Shown here: one piece after another, positions 48,457-53,437 of the stretch | Numbering within the stretch: the stretch's first letter is position 1 | Layout: every line of letters starts with the position of its first letter | Virus record (IMG/VR): IMGVR_UViG_3300025413_001163 | Location: 1-53,437 of that record | Source: a virus | Reading direction: 5' to 3' (one strand) | DNA length: 53,437 nucleotides | Made by a program: the position numbers and the translations under genes | The notes under the pieces: generated by a model | What the model was told of the DNA's origin: nothing | Seen by the model: the letters and a program-made list of their open reading frames with translations, nothing else | The model's database searches: none

Positions 48457-49311
48457 ATGGCAACCCCATGGATAAGCAGTAGCATACAACGATTAAGTAG
48501 TGATCCTGGCGTTCATGATCTCTACAAAAGTCCTAACGTTATTATCAACGGACAAAAGGTAGTATTGTACGGTGAGCCATCGATGAACGGAAATAATCCT
48601 AGCATCACTTTAGCGATGTCCGTTCCGGAATTAACTCCATTAGATAAACCATCCAATCCGGGAAGCACAACAACTGTAAGCGGAGATCAACCTGCTTCAG
48701 TTGCATTGCCAGACACAGATGCACCGGCTATAACAAGCGCACCTCCAGGTACTGTTGTTCAAACTAATGGCGATATTAAAGCCTTCCTTGATGCAAGGCT
48801 AGCAGAAGCCGCAACTTGGACTAGAGGTGCCGCACCGTTAGGTCCTGGTGGAAATCAAAATATCGTAGGTATATTCAAAGATCTAGGTTGTGGTACTTGG
48901 GCACAAGATGAAAAAACTCCATGGTGTGCAGGCTTTGTTAATTTTACATTAAAAAATACTGGTTACAAATATACACAAGATTTAGGAGTAGCATCGATTT
49001 ATGCCAATCCAAGTAAATGGGGCGGTACTGTAAAATATCAGCGTGGCACAACTGCAACCAATTGGCAATCAGCCAGTCCCGGGGATATTTCCATTTGGGA
49101 TTACGGAAATCCCAAAGGTAGTCACGTTAATTTTGTATATGCAAATTTAGGCAGTACATTGCAATTCTGCGGTGGAAATCAAGGCGGTAAAACTGTTAAC
49201 AATAATAACCCTAGTGGTAGTAGTGTTACTAATGGATCCAAATGGAGTCCAAGTATTGATAAGCCCGGTTCTTACAGTCTAATGATGATATTCACGCCTG
49301 CAAAGCGTTAA
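48457..49311 (+). CDS. CHAP-like cell-wall hydrolase
   Basis: A 284-residue protein. Residues about 105-283 form a CHAP or TIGR02594-like domain: PWCAGFVNFTLKNTGY, with catalytic C157, then SPGDISIWDY and GSHVNFVYAN, with H223. This family cleaves peptide bonds in peptidoglycan. The first 100 residues are Pro/Thr/Ser-rich and could anchor it to the baseplate. It may be an endolysin or a virion-associated enzyme. There is no signal peptide. The two-piece tmRNA follows on the same strand. Confidence 0.8.
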   Translation: MATPWISSSIQRLSSDPGVHDLYKSPNVIINGQKVVLYGEPSMNGNNPSITLAMSVPELTPLDKPSNPGSTTTVSGDQPASVALPDTDAPAITSAPPGTVVQTNGDIKAFLDARLAEAATWTRGAAPLGPGGNQNIVGIFKDLGCGTWAQDEKTPWCAGFVNFTLKNTGYKYTQDLGVASIYANPSKWGGTVKYQRGTTATNWQSASPGDISIWDYGNPKGSHVNFVYANLGSTLQFCGGNQGGKTVNNNNPSGSSVTNGSKWSPSIDKPGSYSLMMIFTPAKR

Positions 49312-49375
49312 ATAATATTATCCGTTAAGCGTAGTTGCATAGCAATTCCAGATTATTATTAGGCGAGAGTAGGTC

Positions 49376-49404
49376 TTGACGGGCTCGTCAAAAGATAGTA
49401 TAAT
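49376..49404 (+). promoter_or_regulatory. Sigma-70 promoter of the tmRNA
   Basis: TTGACG (49376-49381) and a perfect TATAAT (49399-49404) are separated by 17 bases. Transcription would start near 49411, just before the acceptor piece. This is the best host-type promoter in the window. Confidence 0.85.
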
Positions 49405-49476
49405 TAAAGTTATTGTTGTAATTCCTTCAAAGCGAAGGCGTTGCGGACCCGGGTTCGACTCCCGGCAGGTCCACCA

Positions 49477-49532
49477 AAAGTGTATCGTATAGTATTCGAT
49501 ACGAAAGCTGGCCAGGCTGGTACACTTTTGAT
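49477..49532 (+). other. Excised spacer between the two tmRNA pieces
   Basis: These 56 bases lie between the encoded CCA and the coding-piece 5' end. AAAGTGTA (49477-49484) pairs with TACACTTT (49521-49528), and TCGTAT (49485-49490) pairs with ATACGA (49499-49504). The fold would close the loop joining the two pieces and place the cut sites next to the acceptor stem. Confidence 0.75.
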
Positions 49533-49602
49533 GGGCCTGTATTGGCTTCGACGTGGCGAGATAGTAGAGACGGCAACACAGTAGGCGATGACTGTAAATC
49601 AA

Positions 49603-49695
49603 GCAAATTATACAAATGCAAACACATTTGAATTCAAGACTTTCAGCGTAGAAGAAGTTGCTAGCAACGACTTCGCGTTCGAATTAGCGGCCTAA
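49603..49695 (+). other. tmRNA tag-peptide reading frame
   Basis: The likely resume codon is GCA 49603, in the TGTAAATCAAGCAAAT context. The frame gives a 30-residue tag that begins ANYTNANTFEF and ends NDFAFELAA, then TAA (49693-49695). The ELAA end fits the C-terminal degron recognised by ClpXP-type proteases. The frame is also open upstream to GCG 49585, so a slightly longer tag cannot be ruled out. Confidence 0.8.
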
Positions 49696-49742
49696 GAAAC
49701 CGCTCTTGCGAGGTAGTTATACCTTGTCATCCAAAATAGCAG

Positions 49743-49769
49743 AAAGCATCTTCGGGTGCTTTTCTTTTG
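49743..49769 (+). terminator. Intrinsic terminator of the tmRNA
   Basis: GAAAGCATC and GGTGCTTTTC form about nine base pairs around a TTCG tetraloop, with TTTT after it. It ends the tmRNA transcript. Confidence 0.85.
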
Positions 49770-49843
49770 TCAACTAAACCCTCTCCTTAGGCGTTATTAG
49801 TATATGCACCCTAAGGAGGGAATTATGCTAATGAGGACTAGGA

Positions 49844-50176
49844 ATGAAAAGGTTTTTGATTTTAATCACTATAGCTTTGATGATAAAGGCTCAAAATGGG
49901 ATGGCGAATATGTCTATTCCTGTCGTTGCCCAGACGCGGCATGTGACCAAAAACGTTCGGGCCCATGGAAAACCAAAACTACGATTAAAATCGACGATAG
50001 CGATAAACCCGCCGACTGATCCAGAAGAACTGATAGTAGACGATGATATAGTATTTGGTCGAAATCGTAACCGTATTGAAATAGTACGCAATACAGAACT
50101 CAGTGACTATGTGAAAATAAGATTAGCGTTGGCTAGGATGAAAGCATTAAATGTTTATAAACAACGCTGGGGTTGA
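49844..50176 (+). CDS. Small exported protein
   Basis: ATG49844 has GAGGACTAGGA directly upstream. The 110-residue product starts with a signal-like segment MKRFLILITIALMIKAQNGM, followed by a basic, Pro-containing middle (RAHGKPKLRLKSTIAINPPT) and a charged C-terminus (RNRIEIVRNTELSDYVKIRL). An overlapping frame at 49804-50019 (71 codons) is the alternative; it has Cys residues but a poorer ribosome site. The longer frame with the signal peptide is preferred. Function unknown. Confidence 0.55.
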   Translation: MKRFLILITIALMIKAQNGMANMSIPVVAQTRHVTKNVRAHGKPKLRLKSTIAINPPTDPEELIVDDDIVFGRNRNRIEIVRNTELSDYVKIRLALARMKALNVYKQRWG

Positions 50177-50201
50177 CAAAATTAAAGTTTTCATATACAA
50201 T
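50173..50201 (+). promoter_or_regulatory. Sigma-70 promoter for the DksA/TraR-like gene
   Basis: TTGACA (50173-50178) and TACAAT (50196-50201) are separated by 17 bases, giving a transcript start near 50208, about 25 bases before ATG50234. Confidence 0.8.
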
Positions 50202-50233
50202 AATGCACTTATAAACTTTAATATCGATCTGCT

Positions 50234-50494
50234 ATGAACAACAAAGATGATTTTGAATATAATAACGAAGAAGAAGCCGAAATGGCTCAACTTCATTCTA
50301 TTCACTTACACATGAACGCTGTGGCAGATGTTCGACGCAAGCTAGAAAAGCAAGCAGAACAACCTAGTCTGGAAGAATGTGAAGATTGTGGAGAAGATAT
50401 TCCACAAGCTCGAAGAGAAGCAATCAAGGGTGTAACACGTTGTATTACATGCCAAGAACTTCTCGACAAGCGTAAAAAACTCTACGGCGCTTAA
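50234..50494 (+). CDS. DksA/TraR-type zinc finger protein
   Basis: An 86-residue protein with the C4 zinc finger of the DksA/TraR family: C49-E-D-C52 and C70-I-T-C73, with CGEDIPQARREAIKGVTRC between them. The N-terminal 40 residues are an acidic helix shorter than the DksA coiled coil, as in TraR, which enters the secondary channel of RNA polymerase and shifts promoter choice without ppGpp. It has its own sigma-70 promoter. The predicted role is to retune host transcription early in infection; the family call is strong, the effect is inferred. Confidence 0.85.
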   Translation: MNNKDDFEYNNEEEAEMAQLHSIHLHMNAVADVRRKLEKQAEQPSLEECEDCGEDIPQARREAIKGVTRCITCQELLDKRKKLYGA

Positions 50495-50736
50495 GCCGTT
50501 GCGCTTACCAACATAATCAAACCAGAAACAGCTTGATCAAAAGCAAGATGCTCTTGCAGAGTGTTTGCCTGACCTTCTATTTGATTTTGAGTTTTTAAAT
50601 CTTCCAATAACTCTGCGGCTTCTTGTCTAGTAATTTGATTAGCCTGTATAGCCTGCGCTATTTGAACTGCCTGCTGGCTACGTCCGCTCACTGCCGGATA
50701 GCCCATTAATTGTGTTAATTGCTGAATTGGGTCCAT
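50491..50736 (-). CDS. Small helical protein, Gln/Ala-rich
   Basis: An 81-residue protein starting MDPIQQLTQLMGYPAVSGRS and continuing as Gln/Ala-rich helix (AVQIAQAIQANQITRQEAAE), with a hydrophobic C-terminus (AVSGLIMLVSATA). There is no signal peptide. It overlaps the upstream lipoprotein gene by one base and the convergent DksA/TraR-like gene by 4 bases. Function unknown. Confidence 0.6.
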   Translation of the reverse strand: MDPIQQLTQLMGYPAVSGRSQQAVQIAQAIQANQITRQEAAELLEDLKTQNQIEGQANTLQEHLAFDQAVSGLIMLVSATA

Positions 50737-51140
50737 TATGGTCTCCTACGTTGTGCTACTGCTGATTTAATTGTTCCAGCGGCTTCTTCGATTGCATTTA
50801 ATTTCAAAGTACAATAAAATTTAGTGCGGGTTTCATTGTTTTGGTAAGCCTTATATGCTTCTCCAACTACCTTATCCAAATTCTGCGTCATAACAATCGT
50901 GCTGTCATTGTTAGGCAGATCTTTACTGTAGTTTACCAAAAGTCTCGTTTCTCTTTCTAGATTAAAGAAGTTTTGTTTGGTTTTAATCTGATCGTCACAT
51001 TCTGCTTTATACCACTCTGCATCTGTATAGATCCTGTTTATAGTGTTATATTCCGCTGAATCAAATGGTGCTGTTGGTGTTATCCAAGCACAACCTGCTA
51101 CAGTAGATGTTACTAATAAAATTGATAGTATTTTGGACAT
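50736..51140 (-). CDS. Predicted lipoprotein (134 residues)
   Basis: The N-terminus MSKILSILLVTSTVAGC is a lipoprotein signal peptide, with lipobox V-A-G-C17. The mature part is helical and charged with two further cysteines, and ends IKSAVAQRRRP. GGAGGATATGCT precedes the ATG, with a minus-strand GTAAATAC motif (51157-51164) 17 bases upstream. Lipoproteins in phages are often outer spanins or exclusion proteins; this one is longer than typical outer spanins, so no firm call. Confidence 0.7.
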   Translation of the reverse strand: MSKILSILLVTSTVAGCAWITPTAPFDSAEYNTINRIYTDAEWYKAECDDQIKTKQNFFNLERETRLLVNYSKDLPNNDSTIVMTQNLDKVVGEAYKAYQNNETRTKFYCTLKLNAIEEAAGTIKSAVAQRRRP

Positions 51141-51156
51141 AGCATATCCTCCCGAG

Positions 51157-51164
51157 GTATTTAC
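51157..51164 (-). promoter_or_regulatory. Late-promoter-like motif GTAAATAC for the lipoprotein gene
   Basis: The minus strand reads GGTAAATACC 17 bases before the lipoprotein ATG, with the ribosome site between. Confidence 0.5.
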
Positions 51165-51190
51165 CTAAACTATTTTGGTAAAATTAGGTA

Positions 51191-51219
51191 TTGACTTATT
51201 ACAGATAAAACCATATAAT
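51191..51219 (+). promoter_or_regulatory. Sigma-70 promoter
   Basis: TTGACT (51191-51196) and TATAAT (51214-51219) are separated by 17 bases, 33 bases before ATG51252. A second TATAAT-like run at 51230-51236 lies just after it. Confidence 0.8.
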
Positions 51220-51251
51220 AGTTACTGTAGTATAATCAAAGGAGGTTCATT

Positions 51252-51578
51252 ATGAACGCAGATATTACGATTAATGCAGTTAAGAAGTTTTGTAAGGCTA
51301 ATAGTAGCGATGAGCAAATTTGGTCTGGTAATGCCGGTACCTACTACTGGAATATTGGTAAGGTTACTCCGCAAGGCATCGTTAATGGTGTTGTCCGCAA
51401 GTTAGCCGGCATCGATGTAAGTGGTAAACAGATTTGGGTAGTCGCAGGATCGCTTAAAATCATGCCAGACGGTACTATCGCTCGTTTTACTGGTTTAAAC
51501 AAGAAATTGGTTGAACAAGTATTATCATTGCGTGAAGTACACGTTGCGATTCCAGAAACCGAAACTGTAACAGTATAA
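51252..51578 (+). CDS. Small phage protein of unknown function
   Basis: A 108-residue protein with AAAGGAGG upstream of ATG51252. It has a beta-rich middle (YYWNIGKVTPQGIVNGVVRK, then GKQIWVVAGSLKIMPDGTI) and an acidic Thr/Val-rich end. There are no membrane segments and only one Cys. It is expressed from its own sigma-70 promoter, so probably early. Family not recognised. Confidence 0.65.
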   Translation: MNADITINAVKKFCKANSSDEQIWSGNAGTYYWNIGKVTPQGIVNGVVRKLAGIDVSGKQIWVVAGSLKIMPDGTIARFTGLNKKLVEQVLSLREVHVAIPETETVTV

Positions 51579-51579
51579 T

Positions 51580-51672
51580 ATGGCTTGGCTAGTACCAATC
51601 GTTCTTATACTTACAGGCCATTGGATTTTGGCTTTATTCATTACATTTATTTTTATAGAGTGTGATATATGA
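51580..51672 (+). CDS. 30-residue membrane peptide
   Basis: ATG51580 opens a 30-codon frame that is almost all hydrophobic (MAWLVPIVLILTGHWILALF, then ITFIFIE), a single transmembrane segment. Its stop overlaps the next ATG by 4 bases (ATGA), which supports coupled translation. Phages often carry such tiny membrane proteins next to host-takeover genes. Function unknown. Confidence 0.55.
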   Translation: MAWLVPIVLILTGHWILALFITFIFIECDI

Positions 51673-52070
51673 GTATGCATTTGGAAGGCCCGTGGTTATC
51701 CACTACAGGCAAGAAAAGAGGCAAGGTAAAATGGGCCAGTGCCGAACACAAGCGTAAGGCTGAAGAAGCTGATCGTGCGTGGAAAGAACTGCTCAAACGA
51801 CAGGGTATCGAACAGGAAGAAAAGAAACGCAAACGTGCTATGAGTGCTGGTAACTTAACTAGTACCGGGTATAGTTTGAAGATTCCTGAAGGTCGTAATA
51901 CCACAGCCCATATTCCTAGTAGAGATTCGGGTGGCGGGAATGCAACACTTCCGGCTCCAAAAGTCTACACAGGAACTAAAGTTTTGGGTATTGCTACTAT
52001 GCACAAGTCAAATGCTGTTCCGGTATTCTCGGACGAACAAGCAGTTGATATTTCCAAAATGAGACGATAA
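51669..52070 (+). CDS. Conserved basic phage protein
   Basis: A 133-residue protein starting MSMHLEGPWLSTTGKKRGKV, followed by a charged helix (HKRKAEEADRAWKELLKRQG) and a C-terminal tail with YTGTKVLGIATMHKSNAVPV and SDEQAVDISKMRR. I recall this motif set (GPWLSTT, TGTK-x-x-GIATMHKSN-x-x-P) in hypothetical proteins of many tailed phages, often among early genes. Function unknown. Probably cytoplasmic. Confidence 0.7.
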   Translation: MSMHLEGPWLSTTGKKRGKVKWASAEHKRKAEEADRAWKELLKRQGIEQEEKKRKRAMSAGNLTSTGYSLKIPEGRNTTAHIPSRDSGGGNATLPAPKVYTGTKVLGIATMHKSNAVPVFSDEQAVDISKMRR

Positions 52071-52073
52071 TGG

Positions 52074-52102
52074 TTGACACACAGGTAAAACCGTGTTACA
52101 AT
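52074..52102 (+). promoter_or_regulatory. Sigma-70 promoter of the lipoprotein operon
   Basis: TTGACA (52074-52079) and TACAAT (52097-52102) are separated by 17 bases. The start would be near 52109, about 20 bases before ATG52130. Confidence 0.8.
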
Positions 52103-52129
52103 TATACATCAACACACACAGGAGGTAGT

Positions 52130-52642
52130 ATGAAGAAGTTTATGTTAGTTCCAATCGTAGTTGCTCTTACAGCTTGTTCGGGCATGACTACATTGAAAAC
52201 CGAAAACGTCAAAGAGAAACAGGTACCTAGTTGGTATTTGGATCACGCAGACAAAGGTAATGAAGGATGGATTTGGGATCGCCAAGGCATGTATTATGCA
52301 GTTGCCGAAGACGTAAGCCCAAGCATGGAGATGGCTGTTAAGAAAGCAACACTCAAGGCCAAAGCTAAAATTGCAGATCGTGTAGCAGGCGAGTTGTCAA
52401 ATACAACTTCGATCAGTTATACAGAATCCGGCAATCCAGCTAATCCAATCGGCAAAGGACATGCTAGTGATGTTATTGTGAACAAGATCACAGATAATGT
52501 ACTTCGCACTTACGGAGTCGATCAGAAGGTTGTAACCTACAATCCAGAGCAAGGTAATTACCGTGCGTTTGTTATGTTGAAGATTAGCCAAAAAGATGTG
52601 CAAACATTGGCTTCGGCATTTGACGCTAAAAAGGTGCAGTGA
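52130..52642 (+). CDS. LPP20-like lipoprotein
   Basis: The start is ATG52130, with AGGAGG upstream; the frame is open earlier, but that region overlaps the promoter. The 170-residue product has a lipoprotein signal MKKFMLVPIVVALTAC with lipobox L-T-A-C16. The mature part (WYLDHADKGNEGWIWDRQGM, then MEMAVKKATLKAKAKIADRV and YRAFVMLKISQKDV) follows the LPP20 fold, which repeats as a small alpha-beta unit in bacterial outer-membrane lipoproteins. Its role in a phage may be to alter the host surface. Family call moderate. Confidence 0.7.
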   Translation: MKKFMLVPIVVALTACSGMTTLKTENVKEKQVPSWYLDHADKGNEGWIWDRQGMYYAVAEDVSPSMEMAVKKATLKAKAKIADRVAGELSNTTSISYTESGNPANPIGKGHASDVIVNKITDNVLRTYGVDQKVVTYNPEQGNYRAFVMLKISQKDVQTLASAFDAKKVQ

Positions 52643-52983
52643 TGCATCCTTATCGTGTAAAAGAGATCATGTGGATATCTATTGTCCTAATGTTTGCTCT
52701 TATTGCTTTGTTATCGGGGTGCAGTTCAACACCTAACAGACCGCCCACAGAACAGATGTGTAATCTGCGAAGTGAAACAGTATCAACGCCTCAGGGCCAG
52801 CGTACTAAGGATGTTATGGTGTGTACTGATAATCAGTTAGATCGTATCACTATCAAACAAGCAGGTATTGCTAAAAATTGTGGTGAATACATTTATTATA
52901 TTAACCTAAATGGAAACATGGTGCAACAACGTGGACTCGCTTGCCAAAAATTTGACGGCCGCTGGGAAGTGGTTAATAATTAG
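52642..52983 (+). CDS. Lipoprotein with a 17-kDa-antigen-like end
   Basis: ATG52642 overlaps the previous stop (TGATG); a GTG one codon earlier is less likely. The 113-residue product has a hydrophobic signal (WISIVLMFALIALLSGC) with lipobox L-S-G-C. The mature part is short, and its end (CGEYIYYINLNGNMVQQRGL, then ACQKFDGRWEVVNN) matches the C-terminal pattern of the 17-kDa surface-antigen family (C-x-x-Y, then ACR-x-x-DG-x-W). It is in the same operon as the LPP20-like gene. Confidence 0.65.
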   Translation: MHPYRVKEIMWISIVLMFALIALLSGCSSTPNRPPTEQMCNLRSETVSTPQGQRTKDVMVCTDNQLDRITIKQAGIAKNCGEYIYYINLNGNMVQQRGLACQKFDGRWEVVNN

Positions 52984-53290
52984 TTTATTGCTCTGTAGTA
53001 CTCAAGCATTTGCTTGGGGTTGGGGCAATAGTCTAGAACCGGAGGACGAACAACTCCTGATACGAGCTGTAGCTGTTGCTCTAAACAACACTCAAAACGG
53101 CGAGATCGTGGATTGGTGGTCAAAATATAATGCGGCCAATGGACATGTTCGTGTGGTGTATACGTATCCAATCGGTGATGGATTTTGTAGGGTGTTCCAA
53201 ACTGAAGTTGTTATCAAGGGCAAGTCTCAGTATTATCAAGAACGTGCTTGTCAACAAGTTGGATCAAATGGGTGGCAGTTTTACAAATAA
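52952..53290 (+). CDS. Exported protein with a 17-kDa-antigen-like domain
   Basis: The frame is open from ATG52910. The signal peptide ends at AFA before WGWGNS, and a start at TTG52952 (giving LTAAGKWLIISLLLCSTQAF) yields the best-looking signal; GTG52931 is another option, and no start has a clear ribosome site. The mature part ends CRVFQTEVVIKGKSQYYQER, then ACQQVGSNGWQFYK, the same surface-antigen pattern as the gene before it. It overlaps that gene by about 30 bases. It is the third member of an envelope-protein set. Confidence 0.6.
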   Translation: MTAAGKWLIISLLLCSTQAFAWGWGNSLEPEDEQLLIRAVAVALNNTQNGEIVDWWSKYNAANGHVRVVYTYPIGDGFCRVFQTEVVIKGKSQYYQERACQQVGSNGWQFYK

Positions 53291-53294
53291 ATAA
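53287..53294 (+). promoter_or_regulatory. Possible late-promoter-like motif ATAAATAA
   Basis: ATAAATAA overlaps the stop of the previous gene. The last base deviates from the C or T seen in other copies, and it lies only 8 bases before ATG53303, so it is weak. Confidence 0.25.
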
Positions 53295-53302
53295 GGGATA
53301 TT

Positions 53303-53437
53303 ATGCTAGTCGGTTACTTAACTCTGCTATCAGGCCTATTAATTAGTGCCATAGCCATTTATTATTCCGTAGAAGGATTGGTCGCGATCTATCCTGCTAT
53401 GGTCATTCCCATTGTGATCATGGGTGTAGTAATTGAG
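53303..53437 (+). CDS. Phage membrane protein (partial, N-terminal part)
   Basis: ATG53303 has AAGGGAT upstream, and the frame runs off the window end after 45 codons. The visible part is hydrophobic with two likely transmembrane segments (LTLLSGLLISAIAIYYS and YPAMVIPIVIMGVVI). Phages carry a common membrane protein with a similar start (A-x-A-I-A-x-Y-x-S) of unknown function; the match is from memory. Confidence 0.6.
   Translation, partial: MLVGYLTLLSGLLISAIAIYYSVEGLVAIYPAMVIPIVIMGVVIE

Larger units (their letters stand above)
49411..49742 (+). ncRNA. ssrA: Two-piece (permuted) tmRNA, precursor
   Basis: The 3' acceptor piece comes first and the 5' coding piece second, as in permuted tmRNA genes. 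The acceptor piece ends in a T-arm (CCGGG, TTCGACT, CCCGG, 49449-49465), the 3' half of the acceptor stem CAGGTCC (49466-49472), and A-CCA (49473-49476), with a CCTTC/GAAGG hairpin before it (49424-49438). The coding piece begins at 49533 with GGGCCTG, which pairs with CAGGTCC over 7 base pairs (one G-U), then TATTGGCTTCGACGTGG. The tag frame runs 49603-49695. tmRNA frees stalled ribosomes with SmpB, which would come from the host or from outside this window. No one-piece copy is seen. Confidence 0.93.

Noticed and set aside
49449-49476. A lone tRNA-like T-arm with CCA that could be a tRNA gene
   Set aside because: There is no D-arm or anticodon arm upstream; pairing of CAGGTCC with GGGCCTG at 49533 shows it is the tmRNA acceptor piece.
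49318-49602. Minus-strand open frame of 94 codons across the tmRNA
   Set aside because: It lies antisense to the tmRNA, has no ribosome site, and its sequence is dictated by the RNA structure.
49804-50019. Alternative 71-codon frame overlapping the exported small protein
   Set aside because: Its start has a poorer ribosome site and no signal peptide. It is kept as an alternative in the 49844 entry, not as a gene.

Overview
The window looks like part of the genome of a large tailed phage of the T4-like (myovirus) type. Evidence: giant tail-fibre genes stacked head to tail, class Ia ribonucleotide reductase with glutaredoxin and ThyX, many short conserved genes of the kind seen in T4-like phages of aquatic bacteria, and a repeated promoter motif close to the T4 late promoter (ATAAATAY or GTAAATAY) in front of many genes. 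The sequence looks moderately AT-rich by eye (not computed). The host is probably a Gram-negative proteobacterium: several products carry Sec or lipoprotein signal peptides, two resemble 17-kDa surface-antigen lipoproteins, and the window carries a two-piece (permuted) tmRNA, a form known from alphaproteobacteria, some betaproteobacteria and cyanobacteria. The host is an inference.

Layout. 1-822: end of an unknown gene, a small zinc-binding protein on the minus strand, and an A-type Fe-S carrier (ErpA/IscA type). 825-25305: the adsorption block, with a 3,928-residue structural protein and five other large fibre or tip proteins. One fibre protein ends in a Hint (hedgehog/intein) domain, one holds a beta-propeller, and one is a LamG-like lectin. 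The block also contains a decayed pirin-like remnant at 20941-21203. 25370-31394: small virion-like genes, an exported endonuclease, a methyltransferase and a SprT-like metallopeptidase. Many of these proteins start with an MRI/MRL-type leader followed by an L-x-E or I-x-E site, which resembles the T4 capsid-targeting sequence cut by the prohead protease. 31395-33493: a possible structured RNA, a bidirectional terminator, and a minus-strand cluster with a phasin-like protein, an alpha/beta hydrolase, a cupin and two tiny proteins. 33647-42641: conserved T4-like genes, more leader-bearing proteins, a PD-(D/E)XK nuclease, two FkbM-type methyltransferases and a pectin-lyase-fold tailspike. 42697-48436: nucleotide metabolism (NrdA, NrdB, glutaredoxin, ThyX) and small conserved genes. 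48457-49311: a CHAP-like cell-wall hydrolase. 49376-49770: the two-piece tmRNA with its own sigma-70 promoter and terminator. 49844-53437: small genes behind sigma-70-like promoters, including a DksA/TraR-type zinc finger protein and four lipoproteins or exported proteins.

How it fits together. Late genes seem to be driven by the T4-like late motif. The tmRNA, the DksA/TraR gene and the lipoprotein region have host-like -35/-10 promoters with 17-base spacers. The metabolic genes would supply dNTPs. The leader-bearing proteins may be packaged in the head and injected. The tmRNA may rescue ribosomes and tag proteins during takeover.

All family calls were made by reading the sequence; no database search was run.
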